Source of the DNA: Margaritispora aquatica
Taxonomy: Eukaryota; Ascomycota; Leotiomycetes; Helotiales; Discinellaceae
Assembly (NCBI GenBank): GCA_007644065.1
Contig: VJWN01000014.1
Location: 372,001-436,000 of the forward strand
Length of the DNA: 64,000 nt
Direction: 5' to 3'
Shown here: one piece after another, positions 20,192-33,035 of the stretch
Layout: each line of letters starts with the position of its first letter
Numbering within the stretch: position 1 is the first letter of the stretch
The notes under the pieces: model-generated
Seen by the model: only the letters and a program-made list of their open reading frames with translations
Database searches by the model: none
Told to the model about the DNA's origin: nothing
Program-made: the position numbers and the translations under genes

Positions 20192-22561
20192 GGGATATTC
20201 TGAAAATGGGAAACGAACAAAAATGTATGCTGAAACTACGGACTTGTGTGTCGCTATCATGCAGTCATGAACACGCCTCCTCTGCTCGGATGTATGGAGA
20301 CCTCATAGAGCTCATATCTTAAGTTGTAATAATTCATCCCAAAAATTGAGCTGAATGTGATAGCCAATGTGTGCCGTGAATTTAAAAATGTGTGGTTGTG
20401 TGGAAGATGAATGCTGACAGCTCGGCCCGTTACATTGGTACAATAAGCCATTTCACAGCATGGAAAATGGCAGTCCAGCTTGATATACGATTCTCTTACA
20501 TACTGGGGGCCAGAGAAGGTGAGGATAATCGGGAAGTACATTACGTCAACCGTGTACGTGTACGAGGCCACCACTAAGAATGCTGTCAGTCTTCATTGAA
20601 ACGATGGTCCTCCGTTATTATTATTTCTTGAAGGAGAACGCGGCGGAGAAACCGTAATACCGGTTGGCGTTCAGGAGGAGTTGACCTGAGTGCTTGGCTG
20701 CAGAATGTTCAAGAAAGAGAATGTCTTATTGGACCTCGTTCCTCGATGTGATTGGTCTATTGGTTCATCAGAGTTTGCGGGACGGTTTCCCTTCGCGCAT
20801 ATGCTTCCATGACAGATCCGATCTCGCAATGAGTGAGTCTTGAGTTTTGAAATAAAAAAGAAAGCATATGTTGTGGTAGGAGTTCAAGATGTAGGCGTAT
20901 CGCGAACTCCACATACTTTGTAGTTCGTATATCTGTCTCGAATGCATAGATTGACTTAGCTTGTGAAACAAACAGAGAACGCTCATAGATGCCCCGCAAT
21001 CAGACTCTCCACACGGAACCATCTGAAGTGCGGACTCTGGAACAATTCCAAATCTGGACAATAAACGGATGCCGGCTGATGCCATGCTGTCGTGCATCCC
21101 ATGTGTGGATTGAACTGTTTAGGAGAGTGGGACAACTTGCAGGAAGTCGAGACTCACATGAACATGCGACACAACCATCTCGGAAAATTCGAGATATGGT
21201 CTTGAGACCGGAAAAACTTCAGATGTCTGGAACAACCTATAGTATCTGTTTCTCGAGGGACAACAAACGATGCCACGTGATATATTTGCAGATAAACGAT
21301 CATATCGTGGGGAAAACAATCAATGCTTTCGGATAAGGCTGATTTGAAGTTGCGGCATTGGAGAAAATCTATTAATGAACGCAGGAACGAAGAGGAAATG
21401 AAGAGCTTTGAGTGGAGATAGACACGAGGTGCTTCCAGCCCCCACAATCTAAAGACACTGCCGGACGACCCACAGTCCAGCTTCCCCGCCATCAGATCAA
21501 CCTTACTCAAACATCAGACCGCTGCTTCACCACCTTGGGGTCACCTGGAGTCAACGTACCGCATTGACCGCAAGATCCGTTGACCCGTCTCCGCAAATGG
21601 ACGTGAAAAACGTATTTCCGTTTTGAAAGGTTGTGCTGCACAAAGCTCCGCAACAGGAATTTTGTGTGCAATGCAAGGCGAAGCTGTGGTGGGCAAAGTC
21701 GAATGATTCGAATGATGTTGAAGATTCTCCGGAATTTCGGTAAGAAAATCCGTAGACTTGTGCTCAGTTGTTCACCATTCCCAATGAGGAGGAGCCACCC
21801 TCGTGTGTTGACGAATGATATCTCGACATAGCTTCGCGTATTTCTTCTTGCATGAGTGTGGATGCCTCACTCAGCTGTCAAACCGATGAGACTGGTGGAT
21901 AGTCTGGGGGTGGGTTCTGTGAAGGGTCTACGAGAGGACAGAGAGGACTCATCCATGCCAATACTGGGATATCTGGTAAGATTTCCCAATTCACGTGAGT
22001 AACCCCTGCTTCTCTTCATTTGCAGAAGCACTGCTACTGGTCTCCTTCATGGCCAAGAGGTCTGACTGGCTGGCCAAGCTTGGGAACAACTTCCAATTGT
22101 CTGGGGCAGCTCATGGCTGGGAAGGACGAGCCAGCCAGCATGCCATGTCTGTTCCATAAGCGTTATAGCTGGATGAGTTTATTTGCTAGTGATAATCTGG
22201 AATCCATACCGCTAGGATTCTCGTTTTAGCCAGGCTGGTCCCATGCACTCTATCACACCGTATTGATTACCCTTAAAGCGTCGAAGCGCAATTTCTCGGT
22301 GGCAGTGTCAATTCTTTCGTCGAACAAACCACCGTTATGGAAAACACCTGAAGAAAACGCTCTCCAGCAGCGTCTAGAAGGTATCATCAACGGATGAGAA
22401 GGAATCGCTTGGAATAACATGCTGGTGAAAAGATTTGGATCGTACGAAATCTCTAGTCAGATGTCAAAGCCCGAACACGGGAAATCAGACTCATCCCGCT
22501 TCTCTTCAACAGCGATCTCGATTTCAAATTCACGAACGACCTCACCACAACATAACAGAAA
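20192..22561. other. long intergenic region
   Basis: About 2.4 kb with no supported gene. Short frames on both strands at 20257-21510 overlap and lack conserved features. The last 150 bases before 22562 are A/C-rich and look like the 5' leader of the regulator gene. Otherwise I see nothing. Confidence 0.5.
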
Positions 22562-24303
22562 ATGGCATTGAGACATCCCTATCCGAATGTTTATAAGTTC
22601 TTCAATCAGTTTGCAGCACCCGATCAGGCATCACCCGAGCAGTCTTCCAGAAGCCAAGGACTCCGCAAGAGCGGGCCCCGTTCGAAGAGTGGATGTTCGA
22701 CATGCAAGTATGAATGCCCGTGAATAGTTGTATTAACATCGAAATATGACCAGCCTGACTGACCACATATAGACAACGAAGAGTCAAGTGTGATGAGGCA
22801 AAGCCAGGCTGCGTGAGATGTCAGAATTTGGGTCGTGAATGTGGTGGATATGCTCCCGAAGCACTCGATGACCCTTCGAAAAATGTGGCTCCAGTCCCTA
22901 TTCACCCTCGACCGATGACAATAATGTCATATGCTCCAAGCGTAGCACTTCCGGGTTCTCACGACGAACGTCGATATTTCCAGCGATTCTGCAACAAAAC
23001 CGCTTTGGAGATATGTGGATCCTTTGACCCCGCATTCTGGACACAGAAGGTTCTTCAGCTCTGCCACAAAGATGCCCCAATCAGACATGCTACCATAGCG
23101 ATAGGAGCACTTGCGAAGTCACTGGAGGTGACATCGTTCCCAACGCGCCTTTCACTCTCCGGATTCCCTCAGATTGACCAGAATAACCTTGATGAGCATC
23201 ATCGCTATGCTTTGAGGCAATACAGTCTATCTATCGCTTCACTGAGAGCAATTCTAGGTGATGGCCGTCGGCATCTCAGGACTTCATTGACATGTTGTGT
23301 GTTATTCATGGCTTTCGAAGCTCTCCAAGGATGTTACGAAGGCGCCTTGACACATCTCCGTGGAGGCTCGAGACTTCTGGCCGATTGGAGAACAGCTCGC
23401 CGAGGACTAAGTTCCAGACTTTCCCAGGATTCTCTATCAGAGATTCAAGATGGTCTTGTGGACGACCTAGGTAGGATGTTTGCTCGCCTGGATGTTCAGG
23501 GTCTGTTCGTGCCACCGCCATTCCCGATGCCAGAATCCGACTGGCAAGATGTGGTTGTGGCCGAATCTTTTGATACTGTGCAGGAGGCTAGAGAATCTTG
23601 GGATTTTTTGATGCAAGGGATCGGCCAGTTCTACCGGAAATCAGTTGTACATTCATACAAGCACCCGGAAAAATTGAAGACACCTTTCTGGCTGCACCAG
23701 CACAACCACTACTCTACACAACTCGATCAGTGGCGAGTATCATTTCAACACATTTTCGCCAAAGAGCTCAGAGCAGGTGATATCACGCACGAATCATCTG
23801 ATATGCTGAGCATATACTTTAATGTTGCCACAGTCCTCTTGGCTTCGAGTGTAGAACATACCGAATTATTGTATGATGAGTACAGCGAGCTCTTTGCTGA
23901 GATTGTTGCCAAGGCATCTCAGCTCATCCAGTCATCAGAAGATCCCAGCAACTCTTCACGCTTCACCCTAGACATGGGTACCATATTGCCCCTTATGGTA
24001 ACAGCAACAAAATGCCGAGATCGAAAAGTTCGACGGCAAGCCATTGCTCTTTTGTGGTCTAAAGCCCGACGGGAGGGACTTTGTTACGATACAATAACAG
24101 TCGCCAGACTGTGCGCATGGCTGTCCAGTATAGAGGGAGATGGTATCCAAGAAGATTCAGTGCCCGTTCCGGAAGCAAAACGGTACACTATCAGTTATAT
24201 GCATCTCAGCTCAGAAGAAAGATGGTTGGCGGTACAGCTAACTTCCGCAATGACGAACAACAGCGGGAAACACACCTTCAGGGAGACAACATTTTCTTGG
24301 TGA
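22562..24303 (+). CDS. Zn2Cys6 fungal transcription factor
   Basis: Exons 22562-22707 and 22773-24303 join to 558 residues. The 65-nt intron (GTATGA ... ATATAG) splits the zinc cluster, as is common in this family. The joined cluster at residues about 45-71 is GCSTCKQRRVKCDEAKPGC followed by VRCQNLGREC. It has canonical CX2CX6CX5CX2CX6C spacing with basic residues between the second and third Cys, so it should bind CGG-type DNA half-sites. The rest is a long helical region with motifs typical of this subfamily: YFQRFCNKTALEICGSFDP, FWTQKVLQLCHKDAPIRHA, HHRYALRQYSLSIASLR and FMAFEALQGCYEGALTHLRG. The C-terminus ends in ETTFSW, and a terminal Trp is usual in these proteins. There is no neighbouring biosynthetic cluster, so its target is unknown. 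It is probably nuclear. Confidence 0.9.
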
Positions 24304-25203
24304 GTCTTTTGAAAGACGGAGTTCAGGGATTCATGTATGACATGAGAGCAACCAAGATGCGGAATCAGGCTCGTACCGCCCAGGCTGGCAACACATACAC
24401 AGAGTGTGTTACCGTTCGGTATGAATACCGCCAACGAGCCATGCTGTAAGAGGCGGTCATCGGCTTGGACGTGGACTCCTGTCCTTTGTGGCGAGAGTCT
24501 ATATCATGGGTGGATACAAGGGATGTTGAGGCGAACAAATACCCGGATTACCAGTCACATTGTATGACTAGGAAAGGTTCCAATTGGCATAGTTGGCATT
24601 ACACAAAGGGATGTCAACGGCGTTCGAGTTTGTAAAAATAAGGGAATCCTGGGCCTTGGAGTAGGAAGGAGGTATACGAATTTGATGAAGCGCCGGCTCG
24701 TAATAATATGAATTCTCATTGATAGGATATATGTATGTCTAGCTATTCCGATATGTGATTTGATTATTGTCATGCAGAATTTGAATCGAAGTCAGTCCTG
24801 AACAGTTTTCATTGCTTTTGCAAGGAAAGACACTGGTCAACGTTGCCTATAAACAGTGAAGAGAAGTAACAAATAATTGTGACTTTCTGATTCGAAAATA
24901 TCGGACGAAGAATTCGATGTTCTGGGTTTATCCTTATCCTTCATGTTGAGTAAGAGATGATATATGAATTTGATCGGGTTTAAGTATTGGCTTTCACTCT
25001 GACGGAAGTTTCCATTGTTTCTGAGCCTGACCTATTCTGACAATCACATGACTGCCCCACCTTCACGCTAATTCTTCGCTTAAACGAGCTAGCTCCGGCC
25101 ACACTGAATTGCACAGAATCCTCAAACTTTTTTGCGAGTGTCGATTCAATTTCAATACGCCAACCCTCCAACCCGACCTTTCGAACAACATCAATTCGAC
25201 AAT
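24304..25203. other. intergenic region, promoter of RPS2
   Basis: This holds the 3' end of the regulator gene and the upstream region of the ribosomal protein gene. No further gene is supported. The frame from 24081 to 24449 on the plus strand is a shadow. Confidence 0.5.
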
Positions 25204-26145
25204 ATGGCCGACGCACCTAGAGGAGGAGCTGCTGCTCGTGGCGGTGGCTTTGGATCCCGTGGCGATCGTGGAGGAGACCGTGGAGGAGATCGCGGACGTG
25301 GACGTGGAAGACGTGGACCTCGTCGCGGAGCCAACAAGAACGAGGAGAAGGAGTGGCAGCCAGTAACCAAGCTTGGTCGTCTCGTAAAGGATGGCAAGAT
25401 CAAGTCAATGGAGGAGATCTACCTGCACTCTCTGCCCATCAAGGAGTACCAGATTGTCGATTTCTTCTTGCCAAAGTTGAAGGATGAGGTTATGAAGGTA
25501 TGCGACAACCAACAAAACCCATTTGGGAGACTTCGCAGATATACGAGAGATAAAAACTGACAATGCGACTCCTATAGATCAAGCCAGTGCAGAAGCAAAC
25601 CCGTGCTGGTCAACGTACTCGTTTCAAGGCTATCGTCGTCATTGGTGATTCTGAGGGACATGTTGGACTCGGTATCAAGACCTCCAAGGAAGTCGCAACT
25701 GCTATCCGCGCAGCTATCATCATCGCAAAGTTGAGCGTTCTGCCTATTCGCAGAGGTTACTGGGGTACCAACTTGGGTCTTCCTCACTCTCTGCCAACCA
25801 AGGAGAGCGGAAAGTGCGGTTCCGTGTCAGTTCGTGTAAGTATTCTGCGAAATTTGGAGTCAGCATGCCCAGTACTGACTTCTGTAGCTTATCCCTGCTC
25901 CCCGTGGTACCGGTCTTGTTGCTTCCCCAGCCGTCAAGCGTCTTTTGCAACTTGCTGGTGTCGAAGATATCTACACATCCTCCTCCGGTTCCACCAAGAC
26001 TCTCGAAAACACACTCAAGGCTACTTTCGTTGCGGTTGGTAACACATACGGCTACTTGACTCCTAACTTATGGAAGGAGACCAAGCTCATCAGAAGTCCA
26101 TTGGAGGAGTTTGGTGATGTTCTCCGTGCTGGTAAGAAGTACTAG
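25204..26145 (+). CDS. RPS2: 40S ribosomal protein S2 (uS5)
   Basis: Exons 25204-25497, 25578-25835 and 25888-26145 join to 269 residues. The introns are 80 and 52 nt, both in phase 0 with GTATGC/GTAAGT donors. The N-terminus is the RGG-rich tail typical of eukaryotic S2 ([20 protein letters not shown]), a substrate for arginine methylation. The S5 N-terminal domain follows ([50 protein letters not shown]), then the C-terminal domain ([39 protein letters not shown]). S2 sits at the mRNA entry channel of the small subunit and affects decoding accuracy. The length is normal and no key region is missing. I start at 25204 because the upstream Met at 25132 lies in leader sequence. Confidence 0.98.
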
Positions 26146-26461
26146 ATGGTGGGATTTGCTCTGGAGTTGTGATGGTTGGTTTCCGGCATATGAATGGTAT
26201 CTGCATGGACGAGAAGCTAGATTCATCGGCAGCGTCTAAATGAATTCATGGCCTCTTCAAAACATACAATTTGTGGATGCTCAACTAGACAGCTTTGTTC
26301 AATTACGGTAGGTGCGGATCACAAGGTCCTGAATCTAGGAAAGTATGCCTAGCGGACGTCGCAATTCTGATTCTCTGTCTTCTGAGGGAACCAGATCATT
26401 TCACTGCTCAAGTCTCTTTCCCGTCCAGTCACTCATTGACCTGCTTTGAAAAGATTCCAAC
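26146..26461. other. intergenic region
   Basis: 316 bases between RPS2 and the mucin-like gene. No gene is seen. It probably holds the RPS2 3' end and the next promoter. Confidence 0.5.
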
Positions 26462-29395
26462 ATGCCAATTCTTCGACAACTGCCAGGTCCCATAGTTGCA
26501 ATTGTGGTGCTCATAGGACTCTCTGTCCTCACAATCGCTTCAATAGGAGAAGGATTCAGGTTATTTTCAAACCACGAAAGTTCATTACGAAGAAGAGAAG
26601 GAGGATCTACTTTCGATTTTAATTTGCCTTGGAAGTAAGACCAACCCTGGCAATTCCACGAGGGTTAACAACTAACAGTACAGTCATAGTCCACCTCCTT
26701 CAGTACCAAGACCAGAAACTAAAGGTTTCACACCCACCCCAGCCGATTATTTGGATGCAATCAGAAATGCTGCTGCTGCAATTCTCGACGACGCTTCCAG
26801 AGCTGCCCTTCCCTTCACACCCCAAGTCTTAGTCGTCACATCTACAGTCCTAGTTTTACCAATCCCTCTGGCTCCTACAACACTAAGCGGGATACAACAA
26901 AAGCCTAGTGCCGCCAAGCAAGTAAATGGGGCGACGAATGTTGTTGGGGATCTGATTAATGCGGCAAATAGCGTTGTCAGCTCGATACTGGCAACAGCTA
27001 CTGGTATCTCGAATCTTGGTGGTCTCTGGAATGTCGTTTCACCTGCGACTACCACTGCCACTTCGGTACTTTATGGGAATTTGCCTATGGAAAATTTAGT
27101 ACCGACCTTTTCTAGACTACCAAGTGTTTCGACGCCGGCAGCACCAAATTACAATACTCTGCCACCCTCTCATGCCACTTCTCCATCGTCAGATACTCCT
27201 TTAACTTCAAGCGTCTCGACACCAGCAATATTAAACTATAACAGTCCAGTAACCTCACATACCACGCCTCTAACGTCAGATACTTCGTCAGTTTCAAGTC
27301 CGATTGCCCCGTCTTTAAGCATAGAAACACTTCAGAGTTTGACAAGCAGTACTGCATCGATCACTTCTAGTGTTCTACCTGAGAATACTCATTCTCCCGA
27401 ATCCATATCTACTTTGTCAATATCCACTGCACCAACTACGCCGTCGGCCTTGACGTTACCAGTGCCTCCAAATGCTGTCGTTTCAATATCCACTAGTTCT
27501 GCAATGCCAGGTTCGACTGTTTCGCCACTGATGGAGACTTCGACACCCTCAACAAGTCTTCCGCTAGTAACTGCGAGTTTCGCCATTCCGGAAATTTCAA
27601 CCGAAACTTTGCATTCAATTCCTAGGAACGTTGTTCCCACACGTTCTATAGTTTCGAGTCCACTTATTTCAACGTTTTTGGAGAGCTCTTCGCCAGTAGA
27701 GAAATCAACTTTACTGAGCATTCTATCTCCAGCGACAAAACCCTCGAGCTTGCTGCGTTCCTCTACCACGTTGCTTTTGCTCACAACTAATTTAGCCTTC
27801 CCTCCCTCAACTACCCAGTCCATATCACGGTCGGAAAGCCTCTCAGTGCCAACAAGTCTTCCATTCTCGCCCATAAGCTCACTCAAGCCGAATACACCAT
27901 CTGTGACTTCAACTTTATTCTCAATCGATGTATTCTCCACTAGCTCTGCCATTTCGAAAAATATGCTTGTGTCATCACTTGGGAGCCTCTCGTTCTCAGC
28001 GAGCAGTCCTTTATCATCAGTCAGCACTTCACATACGGTGATCAACAGTGCATCATTTGAATTGCTCCCATCTGCCGTGACTACGACATCTGATGCTTCT
28101 TTGATTATCCTCGTAGGAAGTTCGACTGGGCTGGCAACTATACCACCATCGCCCAGCCAACCTATGCTTAGCCTTAGTCTATCGACTTCATCTGCGAGTC
28201 TTGCTTCTATTTCTACAGCTTTTGTCTTCGATAGTAGGCACACTTCGTCACTCCTGAGCGTAATTGTCTATAGCAGTGATTCTGTGCCATTACATCCCAG
28301 CTCATCAAAGACGGATTCAGCTTCACCAATACTGCTAAATTCAACACCGTTATTTCTCAACACTTCCCAATCAACATCTTCTACGACCGTTTATAATACC
28401 ACATCTCCTCCTTTCCAAACTACATCATCTCAACACTCGTCTGCAACATACCTGTGTCCTTCTGTGTCCATATCAACATCGTTGTACCCAGTTCCAGTGC
28501 TAGTAACTGTTACCTGCACTGTTACAGAAACGTGGCATAGTACGCATTATGCCGAGACAGCAACATTCTTCAGTTTCATGACTTTATTCACAGTCACCTT
28601 GACAGAAACTATCAGGTACTCAATCTCAATTGTTGCGTCTTGAGGGGTGCTAATTTTCCTATCTCCAGCATATGTTCGTCATCCTTGACATACATACCTT
28701 TTCCAAACACAATGTCTTCGAATCAAGCATCAATCGATGGAGTGCTTACATTGGTCCCTGGGTTCCCAACTCCTATACCTACTGGTTACTCGATGTATAC
28801 TTCTGCTCCGTTCTATGTTGGTAGACTTCATTTCGACTGACAAGGCAATAGGTCTAGCTCACAATCAACCTACATCACTTGCCCTTCATCTTCAACGAGC
28901 TCTTCCGTGTCTGTTGATCAGATTAACGTAATGTGTTCTCATTGTATGGTGCCAGTTATTGTTTGCAGTTGCATGGGTACATCTGTGACTTCTTCCCAGC
29001 TGGTCCTAAGCACTCCTACAACTCTATCACCTCTGGGTCCTGTGCCTTCTACTATTGGGCATGGTTCAAGCCTGACTGTTAGTCTGATAAGCAGTGCTGG
29101 GGAAGGAATTGTGTCCGCAACGTTAATTGCTCCTGGCTCACTTGGTGGTCTTCCGGGCTCCATAATCACAAATCCAACGACCGCCTTTGGGATTGTGACT
29201 TCGCTGGCTAATGGTCCTAAAAATCTCGAAGCTTCGCTCACTTCTCGGGCAGTCAGCAGGTTACCTGCTGAATTACTCCCAAAATTTACTCCTAATTCTG
29301 TGGTCGAAGCCGCTTCTGCTTCAAATACAGAGCCAGTGGTGCTAGATGCTTTTGGTGGTTTTGTTCAACCTAAGTCTGATGCCATATCTAGATAG
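26462..29395 (+). CDS. large Ser/Thr-rich mucin-like surface or secreted protein
   Basis: I join four exons, 26462-26634, 26690-28615, 28669-28794 and 28852-29395, into 922 residues. The introns are 55, 53 and 57 nt, with CTAAC, CTAAT and CTGAC branch sites, and all joins keep frame. The N-terminus has a hydrophobic segment at residues 10-28 (PIVAIVVLIGLSVLTIASI) that could be a signal peptide or signal anchor. About 480 residues of Ser/Thr/Pro/Ala follow with almost no charge, a heavily O-mannosylated stalk in the usual fungal pattern. A weak 28-residue repeat occurs near 27123-27290 (SVSTPAAPNYN, then SVSTPAILNYN). After the stalk, VTCTVTETWHSTHYAETATF and a Cys-bearing part (YITCP, MCSHC, VCSC) may be a small folded domain. 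I see no GPI signal at the end. Function is unknown. The third intron's donor (28795) is the least certain join. Confidence 0.7.
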
Positions 29396-30492
29396 GGAAA
29401 CGTTGTCCATAGGGATGCAAAGATGCAGATAAATTTGAGAAAGAGGAGGATCAAACGAGAGGGAGATGGAGACTAGCTTGCACAGGAGCATGCTTTGTGA
29501 AGAGTGGGAGGATTGCGAATAAGGTTCGATGTCGATGTATTCCAATTTTATAATAGAGACGCAAAGTAGGATTTCTCAATATGTGCTGGAATTCTTCGTG
29601 ATATTGCCTCTCTAAGATAGGTTGTAGATTTGAATTTGATGACGATGTGATCATGTGCATTCTCGAATGCATTTCCATATACCATAAGTCAAGCTTTTAG
29701 ATTGAAATGAGCGATGGCAATCAACAATCAACAATTCAACTTTTGTTGTAATTATTCTTCCCTTTTTAATTGAAACTTAGTTTTTGGCCTCAAGCCATGA
29801 TAAAGACAACCCTATCTCAATTATTTTAACTTCGCGAACGAGGTTCATTTGAATTTCTGCTAGAGTGCCATTGTACCGCATAAGGGTACGTTGGAGAGCT
29901 TGTGATACATTAAGTGAAGTGAAGTCAGGTGGATAATGTGAGGTGGAATGGTGGTTGTCAAGTATAAGTATAACATAAAAGGGATGAGGAGCTTGAAGTC
30001 GTGATGTCCAAAGAGAGTAGACACATTGGGATGAGAAGGGAACGTTTGCTATTGGTAATGATTTATGAATATGTTAACACAATTTATTGGGTTTGGATAA
30101 GAGGGAGAAGATGTGAGGTACTGATCGTTCGGCTTTCAATTTTATGGTCCTCAATTACTACGGCTGCTGCTACTGGTACACCTCTCTGAGTCTATGCTAT
30201 ACAATTTTGGTGAATGTGAATCTGTTAAGATAGGTGTACTATTCAATGCCCTTTTTGGCACAAGAAAGTACCGTGGTCAATGACAAGTTGGTATGGGCTT
30301 AACAGCCTTTACTATCCCTGACTCTAAGGCGCAGTGTAGAATTGCTTAGCTCGAATCATGATGCATATGATATATCCTATCACAAGAGAAATGCAGGATG
30401 GCAGGCATGTGATCGTGATTTAGGAAGCACCTGGATAGGTAGTGTTTCAATTCTATGGCGGGTGGACGAACTCTTCTTTAACTAAACTGTGT
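29396..30492. other. intergenic region between convergent genes
   Basis: About 1.1 kb of AT-rich sequence between the ends of the mucin-like gene (plus) and the NADH dehydrogenase gene (minus). No supported gene. Confidence 0.5.
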
Positions 30493-32383
30493 CTAAAATC
30501 TCGAGATATCTCTGCCAAATATCCAGTTTATCGACCTAAGTCGTTAGCAGAAGCAAACAAGAGCACATCAACTGCTACATACCAATAAATCGGAATCAAG
30601 AGTTTGTTCCTCCAGCTCACGGTCTGCGTGAGGTATGCACCTCTCCAAATAAGCCATGCCATTCGCCTACACGTTGATCAATAATCGCCTAGAAAGCCGA
30701 GGCAATACGACTACTCACCCTTTAATACCCGACCCTTCATCTGTCTGCATGATGGCTTTCATGTTGCCGAGGTATGTCATGACACCCATATTGTTGAAAT
30801 CAAAGCCTTTCACGTCTAAATCACCCTTGTTCAGTCGCTTACCGAGCCACTTCGCCTCTTGGTTGGCCACTTGGGCAGTTGCAGGAAGCTGGTTCTTCTC
30901 GAGGATAGCAACGTCGCCTATGGCGAAGACATCGTTCATCGTGGCTTCAGGACCTTCTTTTCGAGAATTGGTTTCTAGATCATCTCGTTGGAGTAGCTTG
31001 ACATGAAAGCGATCGTCGACCATCAATCCTCCAGATCTTGGATGGCGTTTGAGCGACCATTTTTTGGAGGACGGTGATTCGGTAAGCTCACTGGAAAGGG
31101 TAGCTGATGCTGTTGGATACGTGTGCACATCGTCTAAGGCATTTTGAATGAATGGATTCATCATCAGACCTGTGGACCAGACACACATGCCTACGCCCAT
31201 TTCGCCATCCTGTTTCGTTGTTAAGGTGAAGCAGCCTCCGTCGTTGTCCGGATTCTTGGAGCCAGGTAAGCCAGGTCGTAATTCTGTGATCTGGTGCTGG
31301 GTCTTAACTTGAATACCATCTCGTCTGAAGAGATTCATAGCGTATTCGGCCAATGAAGCATGAAACATGGGTAGGATCTTGGGTGCTACGTCGTAAATGG
31401 AGATTTTTATATGTTGTATGAGGGAAGGGTACATTTTGCGAAGGTCTTCGTGGCAGAGGTCGAAGAGCTCAGCAGCAAATTCAACCCCAGTTGCTGAGCA
31501 GTGTTAGTAGTAGCGTAACTGATTTATCATTGAACTTACGCCCTCCGCCTACAACGGCAAAGTTCAAGAGCTGCTTCTTAAGTGCTTCGGAAGTGGTAGG
31601 TAGTGAAGCTGTCTCGAAACCTGTAAACGTGAGTTAAGAGCCCCAGAATATGAATTAAATACTCACATTCAAGAACTCGTTTTCTTATTTTCCTTGCATC
31701 TTGTACATCCTTGAGAAAGAAAGCATTCTCACGAACACCGGGTGTGCCGAATGTCTGACTATAACAGCCGACTGCAATGACTAATTTGTCGTAGTTGAGT
31801 GTGAAATGCTTGCCCTTCTTTTTTGATCTGTGAGACTGGTCTGCGTCTGTCAAGCTAGCAGCATGATAACTTGAGCCAGAACCTCGTAAAGGTCTTCTGA
31901 CAGTAGCTTCTTCGACTTGAATGGACTTTTGATAAAAGTTCACATCGTCCGCCCATCCTTGGAAGAACTCAACACCTTTACCATTTCCTCTCACAGACTC
32001 AAGAGTATTCCTGAACTCTAAGGTGCCAACAGCTGTGGAGGCTAGTAAAGGTGTGAAGACAAAGTAAGACCTTGGAGAAACGACAACGGTTTGGAATTTC
32101 CTCTTGTCTAATTCTCGTGAGAGGACGAAGCCGGACCAGCTAGACAATAGTCAGATTACAATTCTCAAATTATTAAATGGACTTACCCAGAACCAAGTAT
32201 CACAACACGATCCCGATCTAGCTTGAATTAATCATTGTTCTAGTGAATAATTATTTAGAACTGACCCCCTTTTGAAGCATCAAGCTCCTGTGTTGATACA
32301 CTGCGACGGAGAAGCCTCTCGAGCACCGGATTACGGCGGAATACCCGGCTACTTTTTGCTGTAGAATGTAACATCAAGTTCAT
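30493..32383 (-). CDS. mitochondrial type-II (alternative) NADH dehydrogenase
   Basis: Seven exons join to 534 residues: 32383-32266, 32217-32187, 32139-31667, 31620-31540, 31493-30719, 30666-30583 and 30535-30493. All six introns are 46-52 nt. The N-terminus (MNLMLHSTAKSSRVFRRNPV, then RLLRRSVSTQ) is a basic presequence. The FAD-binding motif ILGSGWSG lies at residues 46-53, and SPRSYFVFTPLLASTAVGTL is the family signature after it. The NAD(P)H Rossmann motif VVGGGPTGVEFAAEL spans intron 4. The C-terminal part (MGVMTYLGNMKA, then WRGAYLTQTVSWRNK, then WIFGRDISRF) is the membrane-attachment region seen in NDE/NDI proteins. It oxidises NADH and reduces ubiquinone without pumping protons. There is no EF-hand insert, so it is not the Ca-binding form. 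Sequence alone does not tell whether it faces the matrix or the intermembrane space. A loop rich in Lys and Ser (about 126-150) is unusual. Confidence 0.95.
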
Positions 32384-33035
32384 GCTTGGAAAAAGATCTC
32401 ACTTAGGGTATGAGAGAATCTAAAAATTCCCTCTCAAATATTGATGTTGTTAATAATCAGTGGATCAACAAGGAGAGGTCTGATAGCCCGACTTGTTCCG
32501 AGTAGGATTAGACTAAGACGTCACAGACTTTTATGTAAGAATTGCTAAGAGCGGGATTTAAAATCCGGAACTTCCACACGAGAGGAGCAGGAAACACATG
32601 TTATATGTAGAGAGGTTGTTGAAATTCTTACCTAGGTACCTCTTGCATGTGTTGGGGAAGTAGCCCCGGCTCGGGTTGGCAACGGAAATCAAGCCCAATC
32701 CCGAGCCGATCTTTCTTACTATGGTAGCATAAGTTCAGTATTGGCGAATGCAACATGATACAATATTGCTGGTAAGACGCTCATCGAAACATCAAACACA
32801 AACATTGATTGAGATAGTGATCTGTCTCTGCTGTTTGTGCCGTTTGTGAAACAGTTATACACCTTCTGTCATAGTGAGGTTGAATTTAAGAATTTGGTGG
32901 CGCTCGGTTGCTGGCCTCGCGCCACAAGGCTGCCGTGCCAGTGAACAAACCATCCTCCTTCCGCTCTCAAAATACGTTCCTATCGCCGTATCAATTGTTT
33001 GATACTGGAGCATCAATATATGTGGCACAGACAGC
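32384..33035. promoter_or_regulatory. divergent promoter of NADH dehydrogenase and conserved unknown gene
   Basis: 652 bp between two divergent starts. It holds an inverted repeat at 32667-32708 (separate entry). A TTTAAAATCC string and a CACATGTTATATG string lie at 32555-32610. No gene is seen. Confidence 0.45.
32667..32708. repeat. inverted repeat with CGG/CCG arms
   Basis: CGGCTCGGG at 32667-32675 is mirrored exactly by CCCGAGCCG at 32700-32708. The pairing extends inward (TTGG with CCAA) with one bulged base, giving a stem of about 13 bp. CGG and CCG half-sites in inverted order are what Zn2Cys6 factors bind. It lies about 285-325 bp upstream of the NADH dehydrogenase start. Confidence 0.75.

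Noticed and set aside
24081..24449. 122-codon plus-strand frame overlapping the end of the Zn2Cys6 gene
   Set aside because: It lies in a different frame inside the regulator's last exon, and that regulator ends naturally in ETTFSW.
27389..28243. 284-codon minus-strand open frame opposite the mucin-like gene
   Set aside because: It is the antisense of Ser/Thr-rich codons (TCA, ACT), which rarely gives stops. Its Val/Glu/Leu-rich product has no start context or domain.
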